Origin: Deltaproteobacteria bacterium
Lineage (GTDB): Bacteria; Myxococcota; JADLHZ01
Assembly: GCA_020848545.1 (NCBI GenBank)
Contig: JADLHZ010000089.1
Coordinates: 18,933 to 82,932 of the forward strand
DNA: 64,000 nt
Direction: 5' to 3'
Shown here: positions 50,248 through 59,480 of the stretch, piece by piece
Layout: every line of letters starts with the position of its first letter
How positions within the stretch are numbered: the stretch's first letter is position 1
Program-made: the position numbers and the translations under genes
The notes under the pieces: generated by a model
The model's database searches: none
The model's input: the letters and a program-made list of their open reading frames with translations, nothing else
Told to the model about the DNA's origin: nothing

Positions 50248-52182
50248 ATGGTCGACAAAATCGGCGACGGTCAGCGGACACAAAAGAGCGGGCCACAGCA
50301 CACGACGACGAAGGATCAGCTGAAGCAACGCGAGGCGCAAAAGGCCCGCGTGGAGATCCAGCGCGCGCGCAACACGGACGGCGTGGCGAGCGGTCCGCTT
50401 GGGGTGGGTGGAGGTGGGGCAACCGCTGACGCTGCGCTGGCGCCCGCGTTCTCTGCCGCCGCGATCCCGCGTGAAGCGATCCGCTTCTTCGAGCCGCTCG
50501 GCGCGCTCTTGCTCGACGCGCCGCCCGAGAACGTGACGCCGAGCGAGCGCTTCGCGACCGCGGCGCCGACGGGGCTGCAGCCGACGGCGCAGCTCGACCT
50601 TGGCGCCGAAGCGACGACCGTGGCGCTCATCGCGGGCGACGCGCTCGATGCGTTGAGCAGCAAGGATCCGGCGTTCGCCAAGTCCGAGAAGGGCGAGATC
50701 TTGCGCGCGTTCGTCAAGCTCGCGGACGCGCAGGTGCAAAAGCTCGCCGAGGGCAGCGGCGCCACGCTCGCCACGCTCGCCAAAGACCCGAGCCCCACCG
50801 CCGACGCCGCGCGCAAGCTGCACACGCTCTTTGCGCCGATCGCCGTGTCGCTCCGCGCGTACCTGAAGACGGGCGAAGAAACCAAAGACGCCAAAGGCAA
50901 AGCGCTCGCCGACTTGATCCGCGACGGCGAGACGAGCGGGGACAAAGGCGACACGAGCGGCGCCGACAGCACGAGCCCGAGCGGCAACGACCAAAGCATG
51001 CGCCAAGGCGTCGGCGACGGACCCCAGGGCTTTTCCCCGCCGGGCACTGGCGGCAGCAGCGGCACCAAAGGCACGCCGAAGACCGATCCGCCGGGCAAGG
51101 TGTGGGCGATCGAGATCCTCGGCGGCCAGTCGCGCACCTTGAACGAGATCTGCAGCATGCAAGGCTGCGACATCGAGGCGGCGATTCAACTGCTGTTCTT
51201 GTCGCTGGCCAAAGACGCCGAAGTCGACCTGCGCGACATCATGAAAGAGATGCAGGTGATGAACGAGAAGAAGTCGCTGATGCGCAAGGTGCAGCAGCAG
51301 TACCGCGCCGAGAAGTCGCGCCTCGAAGGCGACATGCGCAACGAGTACAACCAGCTGAAGAGCGAGGGGAAGATCGGCCCCGACGTCCCGTTCGAGGATT
51401 ACGCGGCATGGCGCCAAGTCGTGATGGGCGAGCCGCTCACCGATCCGAAGACGGGCGAGCTGTTGAAGGACGGCGCCGGCAACCCGATCATGGAGCCGGG
51501 CACGCTCGCCGAACCGTCACCACCGCAGAGCTTGCCGTCATACCTCGGCCCGCCGGCGGAAGGGGGAACCGGCGGCGGCGGCAACTTCATCTTCAGCAAA
51601 GCGACGATCGGCGCGGTCACGCAGGCCACGAAGGTCACCGATCAGATCATCGGCAACAGCGACACGCTGTCAAACGTCTTGAAGCAACAGGCAGAGACCG
51701 CCAGCAACGTCGTCAACAACATGCGGCAAACGAGCGATGAGGCGCCGCCGCCCGATGCGCCACCGCCGGGCGAAGAAGAGTCGCAAGGCCAGCGCCAAGG
51801 CACCGAGCAGGTGATGAGCGCGAACCTGACGATGAAGAAGGATCTGCACTTCCAGAAGGTGGGCATCGATCTGAAAACCACCTTAAAGATCAATCCGGAC
51901 CTGCTGAACAACAACGGCGGGAGCGGCGGCGGCGACGTCTCGACGGGCGACATCCAAACGCCGCCCGCGGGCCACAGCGGCCGCTTGATGAGCCTCGAGC
52001 AGCTCGGCAACCTCGAGCAAAAGGCCAAGGACGATCTCGATAGCTTGAGCGAGATGAGCCAGATGACCGCGATGCGCTTGCAGATCTTCATGGATCGGCG
52101 CGCGAAGTTCATCGAGACGCTCACCAACTCGATCAAGAAGTTCTCGCAGATCAGCGACGGCATCTCCGCCAACCTCAAGTGA
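50248..52182 (+). CDS. Large secretion-substrate-like protein with EspA/SseB-like layout (paralogue A)
   Basis: 644 residues from ATG 50248 (GTG 50170 would add 26). No signal peptide. After a low-complexity Ala/Asp/Gly-rich head, a central block at about 308-390 carries DIEAAIQLLFLSLAKDAEVD, then MKEMQVMNEKKSLMRK and FEDYAAWRQ. A Gly/Pro-rich linker follows, and the last 45 residues end SEMSQMTAMRLQIFMDRR, then TLTNSIKKFSQISDG. The order hydrophobic helix, 'MNEKK' helix, then C-terminal coiled helix resembles T3SS filament/translocon proteins of the EspA/SseB group; this is a recalled resemblance, not a search result. A TPR protein of chaperone size follows at once, as for class II T3SS chaperones. 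The 969-residue gene downstream shares both blocks. Confidence 0.7.
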   Translation: MVDKIGDGQRTQKSGPQHTTTKDQLKQREAQKARVEIQRARNTDGVASGPLGVGGGGATADAALAPAFSAAAIPREAIRFFEPLGALLLDAPPENVTPSERFATAAPTGLQPTAQLDLGAEATTVALIAGDALDALSSKDPAFAKSEKGEILRAFVKLADAQVQKLAEGSGATLATLAKDPSPTADAARKLHTLFAPIAVSLRAYLKTGEETKDAKGKALADLIRDGETSGDKGDTSGADSTSPSGNDQSMRQGVGDGPQGFSPPGTGGSSGTKGTPKTDPPGKVWAIEILGGQSRTLNEICSMQGCDIEAAIQLLFLSLAKDAEVDLRDIMKEMQVMNEKKSLMRKVQQQYRAEKSRLEGDMRNEYNQLKSEGKIGPDVPFEDYAAWRQVVMGEPLTDPKTGELLKDGAGNPIMEPGTLAEPSPPQSLPSYLGPPAEGGTGGGGNFIFSKATIGAVTQATKVTDQIIGNSDTLSNVLKQQAETASNVVNNMRQTSDEAPPPDAPPPGEEESQGQRQGTEQVMSANLTMKKDLHFQKVGIDLKTTLKINPDLLNNNGGSGGGDVSTGDIQTPPAGHSGRLMSLEQLGNLEQKAKDDLDSLSEMSQMTAMRLQIFMDRRAKFIETLTNSIKKFSQISDGISANLK

Positions 52183-52190
52183 GCGCACAC

Positions 52191-52664
52191 ATGACCCAGG
52201 CAAAAGTGAAGCAAGAGCTGGAACAACGCATCGCCCTGGCGAAGAGCGGCAAGGACGTCCTCACGGCGCTGCGCCTCGGCAAGAACGACGCGGCGCGCTT
52301 CTTGCGCTTCGGCCACGCGCGCCTCGCCGCCGAGGACTTCGACGGCGCCGAAGCCGCGGGCCGCATCGCGACGACGATCGCGCCGGACACCGCCGCAGGC
52401 TGGCAACTCCTCGGGGTGGCGCAAGCCCGCGCGCGAAGGAGCAGCGCCGCGATCGCAAGCTTCGCCAAGGTGACGGCGCTCGCGCCCGACTCCGTCGCGA
52501 GCTGGCTGCACCTCGCCGAAGCGCAGCTCTCGGTGCTCGACTTCAAAGCCGCCGCCGCATCGCTCGAGCAAGCGATCAAGCGCGATCCGAAAGCCAGCAC
52601 GCCCGAAGGCTTGCGCGCGCAAATGCTCGTCGTCGAAATTTTGTCCGCCCATTCAGGAGATTGA
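52191..52664 (+). CDS. TPR protein, likely dedicated chaperone of the preceding large protein
   Basis: 157 residues from ATG 52191; a GTG at 52179 overlapping the previous stop would add four. About three tetratricopeptide repeats (AARFLRFGHARLAAEDFDGA, AAGWQLLGVAQARARRS, SVASWLHLAEAQLSVLDF). Size and fold match SycD/LcrH-type class II chaperones of type III translocators. It is a clear paralogue of the 224-residue TPR protein at 55584. It is cytoplasmic with no signal peptide. Located between two large paralogues, it probably binds one of them. Confidence 0.75.
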   Translation: MTQAKVKQELEQRIALAKSGKDVLTALRLGKNDAARFLRFGHARLAAEDFDGAEAAGRIATTIAPDTAAGWQLLGVAQARARRSSAAIASFAKVTALAPDSVASWLHLAEAQLSVLDFKAAAASLEQAIKRDPKASTPEGLRAQMLVVEILSAHSGD

Positions 52665-52666
52665 CC

Positions 52667-55576
52667 ATGGCCACCGTCACGAACCAGCGCCCCGTCACAC
52701 CTCCGCCCGCGCCCGGCGCCGACGCCGCCGTGCAAGATCAAATGACGCAGCAGAAGCTCGACGGCGAGCAGAAGCAAACGAAAGGCAAAGAGCTTGAGCC
52801 GGAAGCCGACGCCAAGGCCAAGGCGAAAACGGCGAAGGGCAAAGAGAAGGACCCCGGCTCGGACGTGGCGCTCGGCGACGGCGCCGCGAAGGCGAAGACC
52901 GCGCTCTTCGCGCTCGACGAAGTCTCGAAGACGCCGGAAGAGGCGCTCGCGAAGTTGGCGCTGCTCGGCGAAGCGCCGATGGTGCAAGCGCCGGTGGCCG
53001 ATGCGCGCGAACGATCGGACGCCGTCGCTGGATTCTCGCGCCTCGCCGAGAAGATCGATCCCTCGGCGGTGCCGGACGCTGACAAGGTGGCGCCGCCGTT
53101 TTCGCCGGACCTTCCCGCGTTGGCGTTGAGCGAGCTGCCCGCCGTGTCGCAAGACGCGCCGACGGTGTGGCACGCCGTTCAGCATTTGGAGGGCGAAGGC
53201 AAGCTGCACGTGCGCACGCCCGAGCAGGCGCGGCGCTTGGAGCTCATCAAAGCGTTCACGAAGATCATGGACGCGCAGGCGGCGAAGACCGAGACGAAGA
53301 AGGCCGAAGGCGCGCTGCAGTGGATGCCCGAGCGCTTCATGCAGAAGGCGAAGGAAGTGTCGCCGAAGATCGCCGAGGCCGTGCGCGCGTTCTACGGCAC
53401 TACCTTCACGAAGTCGTTCCGCTTCAGCTCGGGCGAGCTCGAAGATCGCATTCTCCATGGCGACGTGCCGGTGATCCCTGACGCGACCGTGCTGGCGATC
53501 GAGAACCAGCTGAAGCCGCTGCACGCCGTGGCGCTCGAGATCGCGCACGAGTGGGAGATCGGCAAAGCGAAGCCGCACTTGGAGCTCGTGAAGAAGTGGG
53601 GCGCGGCGAAGGACTGGAAGATCGGGGTCGCGAAGGATCCGCTGAAGTTGAAGATGGCCATCGTCGGCGGTGGGGACGGCGGGGGCAATGGCGGCGGCGG
53701 TACGAGTGGAACCGGTGGCGGCGGCGGCTACATCAACTTCGGCGGCAGCCTGCAAGGCGGCTTCATGGCGATGATGGCCGGTGCCGACATCGAGACGTTG
53801 ATCATCATCGTCATGATGAACTCGACGAAGATCGAAGATGATCTCCTGCGCGACTTGATGAAGCAGATGCAGGCGACGAATGCGAAGAAAAAAGCGATGC
53901 GCGAGCTGAAGACGCGCATGAAGCAAGACGAAGCGCGCCTCGGCAGCGAGATGCAGAACGAGTACAATGACCTCGTCAGCAAGGGGCTCGTGCACTCGAC
54001 GATCACCTTCGAAGAGTACAAGGCGTGGCGGCAATGCCAGTGGGCGTCGTTGAACGAAGACGCCGACGGCAACATGCAGTACGCTCCACCACAGCTCGCG
54101 CCGCTGCCGCCGATCCCGGAGTGGATGCGCGCGGGCCACGTGCCACCGACGAACGAGACCGACGAGAGCGGCGGCGTCAGTGGCGCCGGCACGAAGTACG
54201 GGTTCGACGCGGCGCTAGAGGAACAGCTGAAGAAGCTCTGGGACTCGATGCCGCCAGAGACGCGCGGCGCGAGCTTCGAAGAGTGGCTCGGCGCCACGTT
54301 CAAGACGCCGGTCACGAGCAAGGACGACATCATCGCCAACTTGAACAAGGCGAACGAAGTCATCACCGCGGAGAGAGATCGCGCGACGGCTTCCGGCGGG
54401 GCCATTCCGGTCGAAGCACTAGGAGATCCGAACAGCGACGCGTACAAGAAGGCCAATAAGCTTTCGCAAGAGATCATGGCCCTCATGATCCTCGAGCAGA
54501 CCGGATCCAGTGTGACGAACGAGCTCACGAACAAGCGCGCCGAGCTCGCGGCCCTTATGGGTAACGTCGCGGGAACGCCGGAACAGATCGCCACCGCCAT
54601 GAAGAGCATCATGGGCGCGGCGCTCGACGCGGTGAAAAAAGACTGGGCGATGATGAAAGATTGGATGAACGACTTTCACAATGAGCCGCTCAAGACCGTC
54701 GCTTACTGCAACGCGATGGACATGAGCGATCCCGACCACTACGGCGGCTACTGGACGGACTCCTACGACAGCGGCGGCCCGTGGGCGGACCCCGAGGACT
54801 GCTTCGCCAACGGCGGCGAGGGCGGCTTTCAGGAACAGGGCATCGACGGCGGCTCGAAAGAGGGGAAGAACGAGTGGGGCGGCGACGGCTTTACCGGAAC
54901 CGGGACCTACCACGAGGAGGACGACGAGGACACGTCAGGCACGATCAAGGCGCGCTACAAGCCGCCCGGCGGAGGTATCGCTGACTTCATGTGCGACATG
55001 ATGGGAGAGTTTGGCGGCACCATCGATCGCGGCGAGATCGGCGCGATCGACTCGTTGCTGAGCTCCTTTGCCAACGGGCTCGCCGGCGCGGATCCGCTTG
55101 CCGCCATCGCGGTGACCATGCCCGAAGGCACGACGCCGCCGCTCACTCCGGAAGAGTACGACGCGATGCTCGGTACCGTCGGCGGCTATCTCGCCGACGC
55201 CCAGAACCCTGACAGCCAGTACTCGAAGTGGATCTACGACAACGACGTCGACGGCGCGAAGACTCGGGAGGCCGAGGAAAAAGCCGCCGCCGAAGAAGCC
55301 GCCCGCAAGAAGGCGGAGGAAGCCGCGCGCAACAAGAGCCAGGGCGGCCGCATGGCGACGGAAGTGCCGCTCAACCAAACGGGCAACCTGGAGCAGTTCA
55401 CCGCCTTCTGCGCTCAAATCGACGACAAGCTCGCGTCGCTCAGCGAAATGAGCGAGCTCGACGCGCTCCGCCTGCAGACGATGATGGACCGCCGCAGCAA
55501 GCTGCTCGAGACCTTGTCGAACCTGATCAAGAAGCTGAGCACCACCGACGGCACGATCTCCGCGAACCAGAAGTGA
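52667..55576 (+). CDS. Large secretion-substrate-like protein (paralogue B)
   Basis: 969 residues from ATG 52667, with AGGAGA upstream. No signal peptide. A Lys/Ala-rich N-terminal half is followed by a Gly-rich turn and a central block at about 370-455 (MAGADIETLIIIVMM, LLRDLMKQMQATNAKKKAMR, ITFEEYKAWRQ) homologous to that of the 644-residue protein. A Gly/Asp/Trp-rich section at about 690-765 has no match. The last 45 residues (SEMSELDALRLQTMMDRRSK, then TLSNLIKKLSTTDGTISA) again match. The two large proteins differ mainly by inserts. Two tandem pairs of substrate-like plus TPR protein suggest gene duplication of a module. Confidence 0.7.
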   Translation: MATVTNQRPVTPPPAPGADAAVQDQMTQQKLDGEQKQTKGKELEPEADAKAKAKTAKGKEKDPGSDVALGDGAAKAKTALFALDEVSKTPEEALAKLALLGEAPMVQAPVADARERSDAVAGFSRLAEKIDPSAVPDADKVAPPFSPDLPALALSELPAVSQDAPTVWHAVQHLEGEGKLHVRTPEQARRLELIKAFTKIMDAQAAKTETKKAEGALQWMPERFMQKAKEVSPKIAEAVRAFYGTTFTKSFRFSSGELEDRILHGDVPVIPDATVLAIENQLKPLHAVALEIAHEWEIGKAKPHLELVKKWGAAKDWKIGVAKDPLKLKMAIVGGGDGGGNGGGGTSGTGGGGGYINFGGSLQGGFMAMMAGADIETLIIIVMMNSTKIEDDLLRDLMKQMQATNAKKKAMRELKTRMKQDEARLGSEMQNEYNDLVSKGLVHSTITFEEYKAWRQCQWASLNEDADGNMQYAPPQLAPLPPIPEWMRAGHVPPTNETDESGGVSGAGTKYGFDAALEEQLKKLWDSMPPETRGASFEEWLGATFKTPVTSKDDIIANLNKANEVITAERDRATASGGAIPVEALGDPNSDAYKKANKLSQEIMALMILEQTGSSVTNELTNKRAELAALMGNVAGTPEQIATAMKSIMGAALDAVKKDWAMMKDWMNDFHNEPLKTVAYCNAMDMSDPDHYGGYWTDSYDSGGPWADPEDCFANGGEGGFQEQGIDGGSKEGKNEWGGDGFTGTGTYHEEDDEDTSGTIKARYKPPGGGIADFMCDMMGEFGGTIDRGEIGAIDSLLSSFANGLAGADPLAAIAVTMPEGTTPPLTPEEYDAMLGTVGGYLADAQNPDSQYSKWIYDNDVDGAKTREAEEKAAAEEAARKKAEEAARNKSQGGRMATEVPLNQTGNLEQFTAFCAQIDDKLASLSEMSELDALRLQTMMDRRSKLLETLSNLIKKLSTTDGTISANQK

Positions 55577-55583
55577 GGGCACC

Positions 55584-56258
55584 ATGACCGAGATCAAAGA
55601 GACGAAGTGGCCACAACGGGAAGCGCGCAAGATCGCCCGCCAAGATCGCCTCGGCAAGCTCGTCGCCAAAGCACGCGACCGCATCACGAAGGAGCGCGCC
55701 GCCAAGAAGCGCGTGAGCAGCGTGCCGAAGCAAGCGCGCTTGGTCACGCACGTTCGGCGCAAAGGCGGCGCGACCGTCGAGAGCCGCGCGCCGGAAGCCG
55801 CGCTCAACGCCGCCGAGGCGATCATTTATGTGCGCGACGGCGTCATCGACGCCAAGGACTTCCTCGGCCTCAGCGAAGACGAAGCGATCCGCATCGCCCG
55901 CCACGGCCTGGCGCTCTTGGATCGCGACGACAACGACGCGGCGCGCTCGTGCGGCGTCGTAGCGACCGCGTTCGCGCCCCGCTTCGCGCCGGCATGGCTC
56001 GTCCTCGCCTGCGCGAACGCCCGCCTGCGCCGCGACGCCGAAGCGATCATCGCGTACCAGCAGGTGAGCGTTCTCGAGCCGACGAACACGCGCGCGCTCG
56101 TCGATCTCGCCGAGCTCTATGTGCGCAACATGCACTTTTCGCTCGCCTCGCAAACGTTGGAGCGCGCGCTCGCGATCGAGAAGGACGTCAGGTCCCCGAT
56201 CGCCCAGCGCGCGCAGCTGCTCGTCGTCAACACCCTGATGACGCTCGAACAGGATTGA
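55584..56258 (+). CDS. TPR protein, likely chaperone of the second large protein
   Basis: 224 residues from ATG 55584, preceded by AGGG. A basic N-terminal extension of about 75 residues leads into helical repeats (AIRIARHGLALLDRDDND, ALVDLAELYVRNMHFSLA, LASQTLERALAIEK) that match the 157-residue TPR protein closely in order. The final QLLVVNTLMTLEQD matches its MLVVEILSAHSGD. It lies 7 bp after the large gene and 4 bp before the next gene. The basic extension is the main difference; its role is unknown. Confidence 0.75.
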   Translation: MTEIKETKWPQREARKIARQDRLGKLVAKARDRITKERAAKKRVSSVPKQARLVTHVRRKGGATVESRAPEAALNAAEAIIYVRDGVIDAKDFLGLSEDEAIRIARHGLALLDRDDNDAARSCGVVATAFAPRFAPAWLVLACANARLRRDAEAIIAYQQVSVLEPTNTRALVDLAELYVRNMHFSLASQTLERALAIEKDVRSPIAQRAQLLVVNTLMTLEQD

Positions 56259-56262
56259 CGAG

Positions 56263-57870
56263 ATGCGGCGCGTCGCGATCATCAGCGCCGCCATGATCGG
56301 GTCGACGCTCGTCTCGGGCTGCTTCGACTTCGTACATCGCACGACGGCGACCGTCGCGCTCTCCGGCGTCGGTTGCGACGATCGCTTGAAGACCGGCGAC
56401 GAGACCGACGTCGACTGCGGCGGCTCGTGCCCGGCGAAGTGCGGCTTTCACGCCGGCTGCGGCGACGGCGACGACTGCGCGTCCGGCATCTGCCTCGACG
56501 GCACCTGCGACGTGCCGGGCTGCGGCGACGGCATCAAGAACAACGACGAGAGCGACGTCGACTGCGGCGGCTCCTGCGGCGCGTGCGCGAACGGCAAGAT
56601 CTGCGGCGACGCGAGCGACTGCGCGACGCAAACGTGCATCAGCGCGCGCTGCGCCGACGCCAACTGCGCCGACGGCGTGATGAACACGAACGAAACCGAC
56701 GTCGACTGCGGCGGCGGCTGCCCGGGCTGCGGCGTGAACAAGGCGTGCGCCGTCGCGACCGACTGCGCGTCGACGTTCTGCCATCCGACGAATCATGCGT
56801 GCGCCGCGCCGACGTGCAGCGATGGCTTCAAGAACGGCAACGAGAGCGACGTGGATTGCGGCGGCTCGTGCTCGGTGTGCATCAACGGTAAGACGTGCGG
56901 AACGAGCGCCGACTGCGCGTCGACCTTCTGCCATCCGCCGAGCGGCACGTGCACGGTGCCTTCCTGCAGCGACGGCTTCAAGAACGGCACCGAGACCGAC
57001 GTCGACTGCGGCGGCAGCGCCACTTGTAGCAAGTGCGCCCGCGCCAAGGCCTGCGCTGGGCCGACGGACTGCTGGAACAACCAGTGCTTGGTCAACACCT
57101 GCACCGGTGTCTGCCCGAGCACGATGGCCGCGGTCGCCGCGCCGCCGCCCTTCCCCGGCAAGAACTACTGCATCGACAAGCTCGAAGTGTCGCAGGTGCA
57201 ATACGCGTCGTTCCTGAGCGCCGGGATCGTCTTCTCGCAGCTGCCGCAGTGCGCGTGGGACACGTCGCGCGATCCGCGCACGCTCGGCCGCGGCTGCTCG
57301 GGCTCGACTTATTCGTCCGGCTCGACGAACCCCATTCGCTGTGTCGATTGGTGCGACGCCGTGGCCTACTGCATGACGAAGGGCAAGCGCCTCTGCGGCT
57401 CGGTGCCGAGCGGCGCCACGCTGTTCACGACGCTCGGCAACGGCCAAGACAGCCAGTGGTACTACGCGTGCACGAACGCGATGAACAGCGCGTACTTCTA
57501 CAACTCGGGCGACCTCTACAGCGCGTCGAAGTGCAATGGCGCCGAGCGCGTGCCGATGGGGCTGGGGCCCGACACGATCCTCGATCCTGGCGCGCTCGTG
57601 AACTGCAAAGGCTTCATCGCGCCCTACGACACGATCTTCGACATGAACGGCAACGTGCACGAGTGGACCGACGAGTGCATGGACGTGGCGATGACCGGGG
57701 TGAACACCGGCGGCACCGATCGCTGCGCCACGCGGGGCGGCTCCTTCGGCAACCCCGCGGAGATCACGAACGGCCAGAACCCGTCGAACACGGCGTCGTG
57801 CGAGACCTTCGTCGATCGCTTGCGCAACGACTACGCGCACGACGTCGGTTTTCGCTGCTGCGCGTTGTGA
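56263..57870 (+). CDS. Lipoprotein with Cys-rich DVDCGG repeats and an FGE/sulfatase-modifying-like domain
   Basis: 535 residues with lipobox LVSGC. Residues about 37-285 hold five Cys-rich repeats of about 47 residues, each with ESDVDCGGSC or ETDVDCGGSC, then spaced C..G..C and DC.S..C. A formylglycine-generating-enzyme-like domain follows (about 298-535): NYCIDKLEVSQVQYASFL, CVDWCDAVAYCMTKGKRLC, MNGNVHEWTDECMD and RGGSFGNP. Lipoprotein FGE-like domains outside are usually binding or structural modules rather than active enzymes. It starts 4 bp after the TPR gene. Confidence 0.85.
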   Translation: MRRVAIISAAMIGSTLVSGCFDFVHRTTATVALSGVGCDDRLKTGDETDVDCGGSCPAKCGFHAGCGDGDDCASGICLDGTCDVPGCGDGIKNNDESDVDCGGSCGACANGKICGDASDCATQTCISARCADANCADGVMNTNETDVDCGGGCPGCGVNKACAVATDCASTFCHPTNHACAAPTCSDGFKNGNESDVDCGGSCSVCINGKTCGTSADCASTFCHPPSGTCTVPSCSDGFKNGTETDVDCGGSATCSKCARAKACAGPTDCWNNQCLVNTCTGVCPSTMAAVAAPPPFPGKNYCIDKLEVSQVQYASFLSAGIVFSQLPQCAWDTSRDPRTLGRGCSGSTYSSGSTNPIRCVDWCDAVAYCMTKGKRLCGSVPSGATLFTTLGNGQDSQWYYACTNAMNSAYFYNSGDLYSASKCNGAERVPMGLGPDTILDPGALVNCKGFIAPYDTIFDMNGNVHEWTDECMDVAMTGVNTGGTDRCATRGGSFGNPAEITNGQNPSNTASCETFVDRLRNDYAHDVGFRCCAL

Positions 57871-57899
57871 TCGCCTCGCTTTTAGGGTGAGATGCGCGC

Positions 57900-59480
57900 G
57901 TGGCGGGTCCTGACGACGGTCGAGCGCTTCAAGAGAAGATCGAAAAAGCACGCGCGTGGGCGCAGGCGAACCCACTGCTCACCGGCATCATCGGCATCGG
58001 TGGCTTGTTCCTCTTCATCTTGCTCATCGTCATCATCTCGCTCTTCAAGTCGAGCGGGCCGAGCAAGTCCGACGTCGACGCCGCGCAAGCCGAGAAGAAC
58101 GTCTGCAAGCGGCTGACGAAGCTGCAGCAACTCGAGAGCGAGACGAAGCAGCGCACGTTTTCGCCGGAGTATCTGAAGGCGCTGCAAACGGCATATCGCG
58201 AGCTCACCCAGGCCGAGCCGACCGCGGACGACACGCTCGCGCTGTCGAGTGTGATCGACGAGTGCAGCGGGCTCGACAACGCCGACTTCGCTTGGCTCGT
58301 GAACATCGACACGCGCTTTCGCAAAGGCGAGTGGCCGGCGGTGCCGAAGGAGCCGCCGGCGAACGAGAACGTGCGCGCGCGGCTCTACGAAGGGCTCGCG
58401 AGAAATCCGCGCTTGCCGATCGCGCTGCCGACCGAAGCGACCGTGCGCGACAAGTGGCTGCGCTTCGCCGTCGAGAACCCGGAGTACGCCAAGAACACGG
58501 CCGCGCCGGTGGGGCCGCTGCTCGCGATCTTCTACAAGGAGAACGACACGCCGGACGCGCACGTCGCGCTCTATCAGCAGCTCGCGCAGATGCAGACGAA
58601 TTCCGGCTGGCTCGCGCGCAAGCTCTACGATCGCTTGGGCCTCTTGCCGGAGCCGCTGCTCGTCGCAGACACCGCGCCCGAGACGCCGCCGCCCGGGCTC
58701 ACGCGCGGACCGGAAGACACGCTGCGCTTCTTGGGCGTGCTCGAAGGCGAGCGCTGCGCCATCGCGCTCGACAGCTCGCCGCTGCCGCCGATCTGGGTAC
58801 GCCCGTGCAAAGGGCTGAAGCCGCGTCGCTTCGGCGCCGGCGAGCTGTTCCTGCTCTCAGCCGAGGCGAAGGCCGATGTGCAGTTTCCGCTACATTGGCT
58901 GCCGCTGCTCGTCGAAGACAGCGGCGAGGCGCGCTACGGTGAGGCGCTGCGCGGCAAGATCGACGATCGCGTGCTCGCGGCGTTCATGGTCGCGGCGCCG
59001 CGCTTCGTGCTCGGGCCAAAGGGGCTCCTCCCCTTCGCGCCGGCGCCGAACGTGACCCAGGCGCATCAAGGTGGCGCGCCCTTCGCCAGCTTCAAGACGC
59101 CGCTGCAAGGCGCGCTGCGGCCGCGCGTGCTCGCGTTCTCGGCGCAAGCGAAGGTGAAGCTCGACAAGGCGTGCCCGAAGGTCGACAAGACGCGCTGCGA
59201 CGCCGTGAAGGGCGACGGCGAAAGAGACAGCTGCGAGCTGGCGCCGCCGATGTGCTTCACGCTTGCGGGGGCCGCGATGCTGCGCGCGACGCCGGTGCGC
59301 ATCACGCGGCCGTTGCCGTGCATGAAAGAGTACGGCACGAAGACGCAGTGCAAGGCCGAGGAGATCACCGGGCTCTTCGTCGATCCCATCGCCGAAGGCT
59401 CGAGCGAGTACACCGCCGGCCCGTTCATCACGCTCTTCGAGCACAAGCCGGAAGCAGGCGTGCCGGGGATCGAGGACTAA
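57900..59480 (+). CDS. Single-pass membrane protein of unknown function
   Basis: 526 residues from GTG 57900, with AGGGTGAGA upstream. A hydrophobic helix at about 28-50 (GIIGIGGLFLFILLIVIISL) follows a short cytoplasmic head, so the large remainder is extracytoplasmic. A helical section (about 60-260) leads to a mixed region and then cysteine pairs (KACPKVDKTRC, CELAPPMC). I do not recognise the family. It is the last gene of the rightward set and ends convergently with the DnaJ gene, their stops overlapping. Confidence 0.75.
   Translation: MAGPDDGRALQEKIEKARAWAQANPLLTGIIGIGGLFLFILLIVIISLFKSSGPSKSDVDAAQAEKNVCKRLTKLQQLESETKQRTFSPEYLKALQTAYRELTQAEPTADDTLALSSVIDECSGLDNADFAWLVNIDTRFRKGEWPAVPKEPPANENVRARLYEGLARNPRLPIALPTEATVRDKWLRFAVENPEYAKNTAAPVGPLLAIFYKENDTPDAHVALYQQLAQMQTNSGWLARKLYDRLGLLPEPLLVADTAPETPPPGLTRGPEDTLRFLGVLEGERCAIALDSSPLPPIWVRPCKGLKPRRFGAGELFLLSAEAKADVQFPLHWLPLLVEDSGEARYGEALRGKIDDRVLAAFMVAAPRFVLGPKGLLPFAPAPNVTQAHQGGAPFASFKTPLQGALRPRVLAFSAQAKVKLDKACPKVDKTRCDAVKGDGERDSCELAPPMCFTLAGAAMLRATPVRITRPLPCMKEYGTKTQCKAEEITGLFVDPIAEGSSEYTAGPFITLFEHKPEAGVPGIED

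Noticed and set aside
50212..51417. Minus-strand frame opposite the 644-residue gene
   Set aside because: Composition is that of a complement of coding DNA (Leu/Arg/Ala-rich); no start or motif.
50248..59480. Complete type III secretion cluster
   Set aside because: No ATPase, export gate, needle or ring genes are present; only substrate-like and TPR chaperone-like genes are seen.
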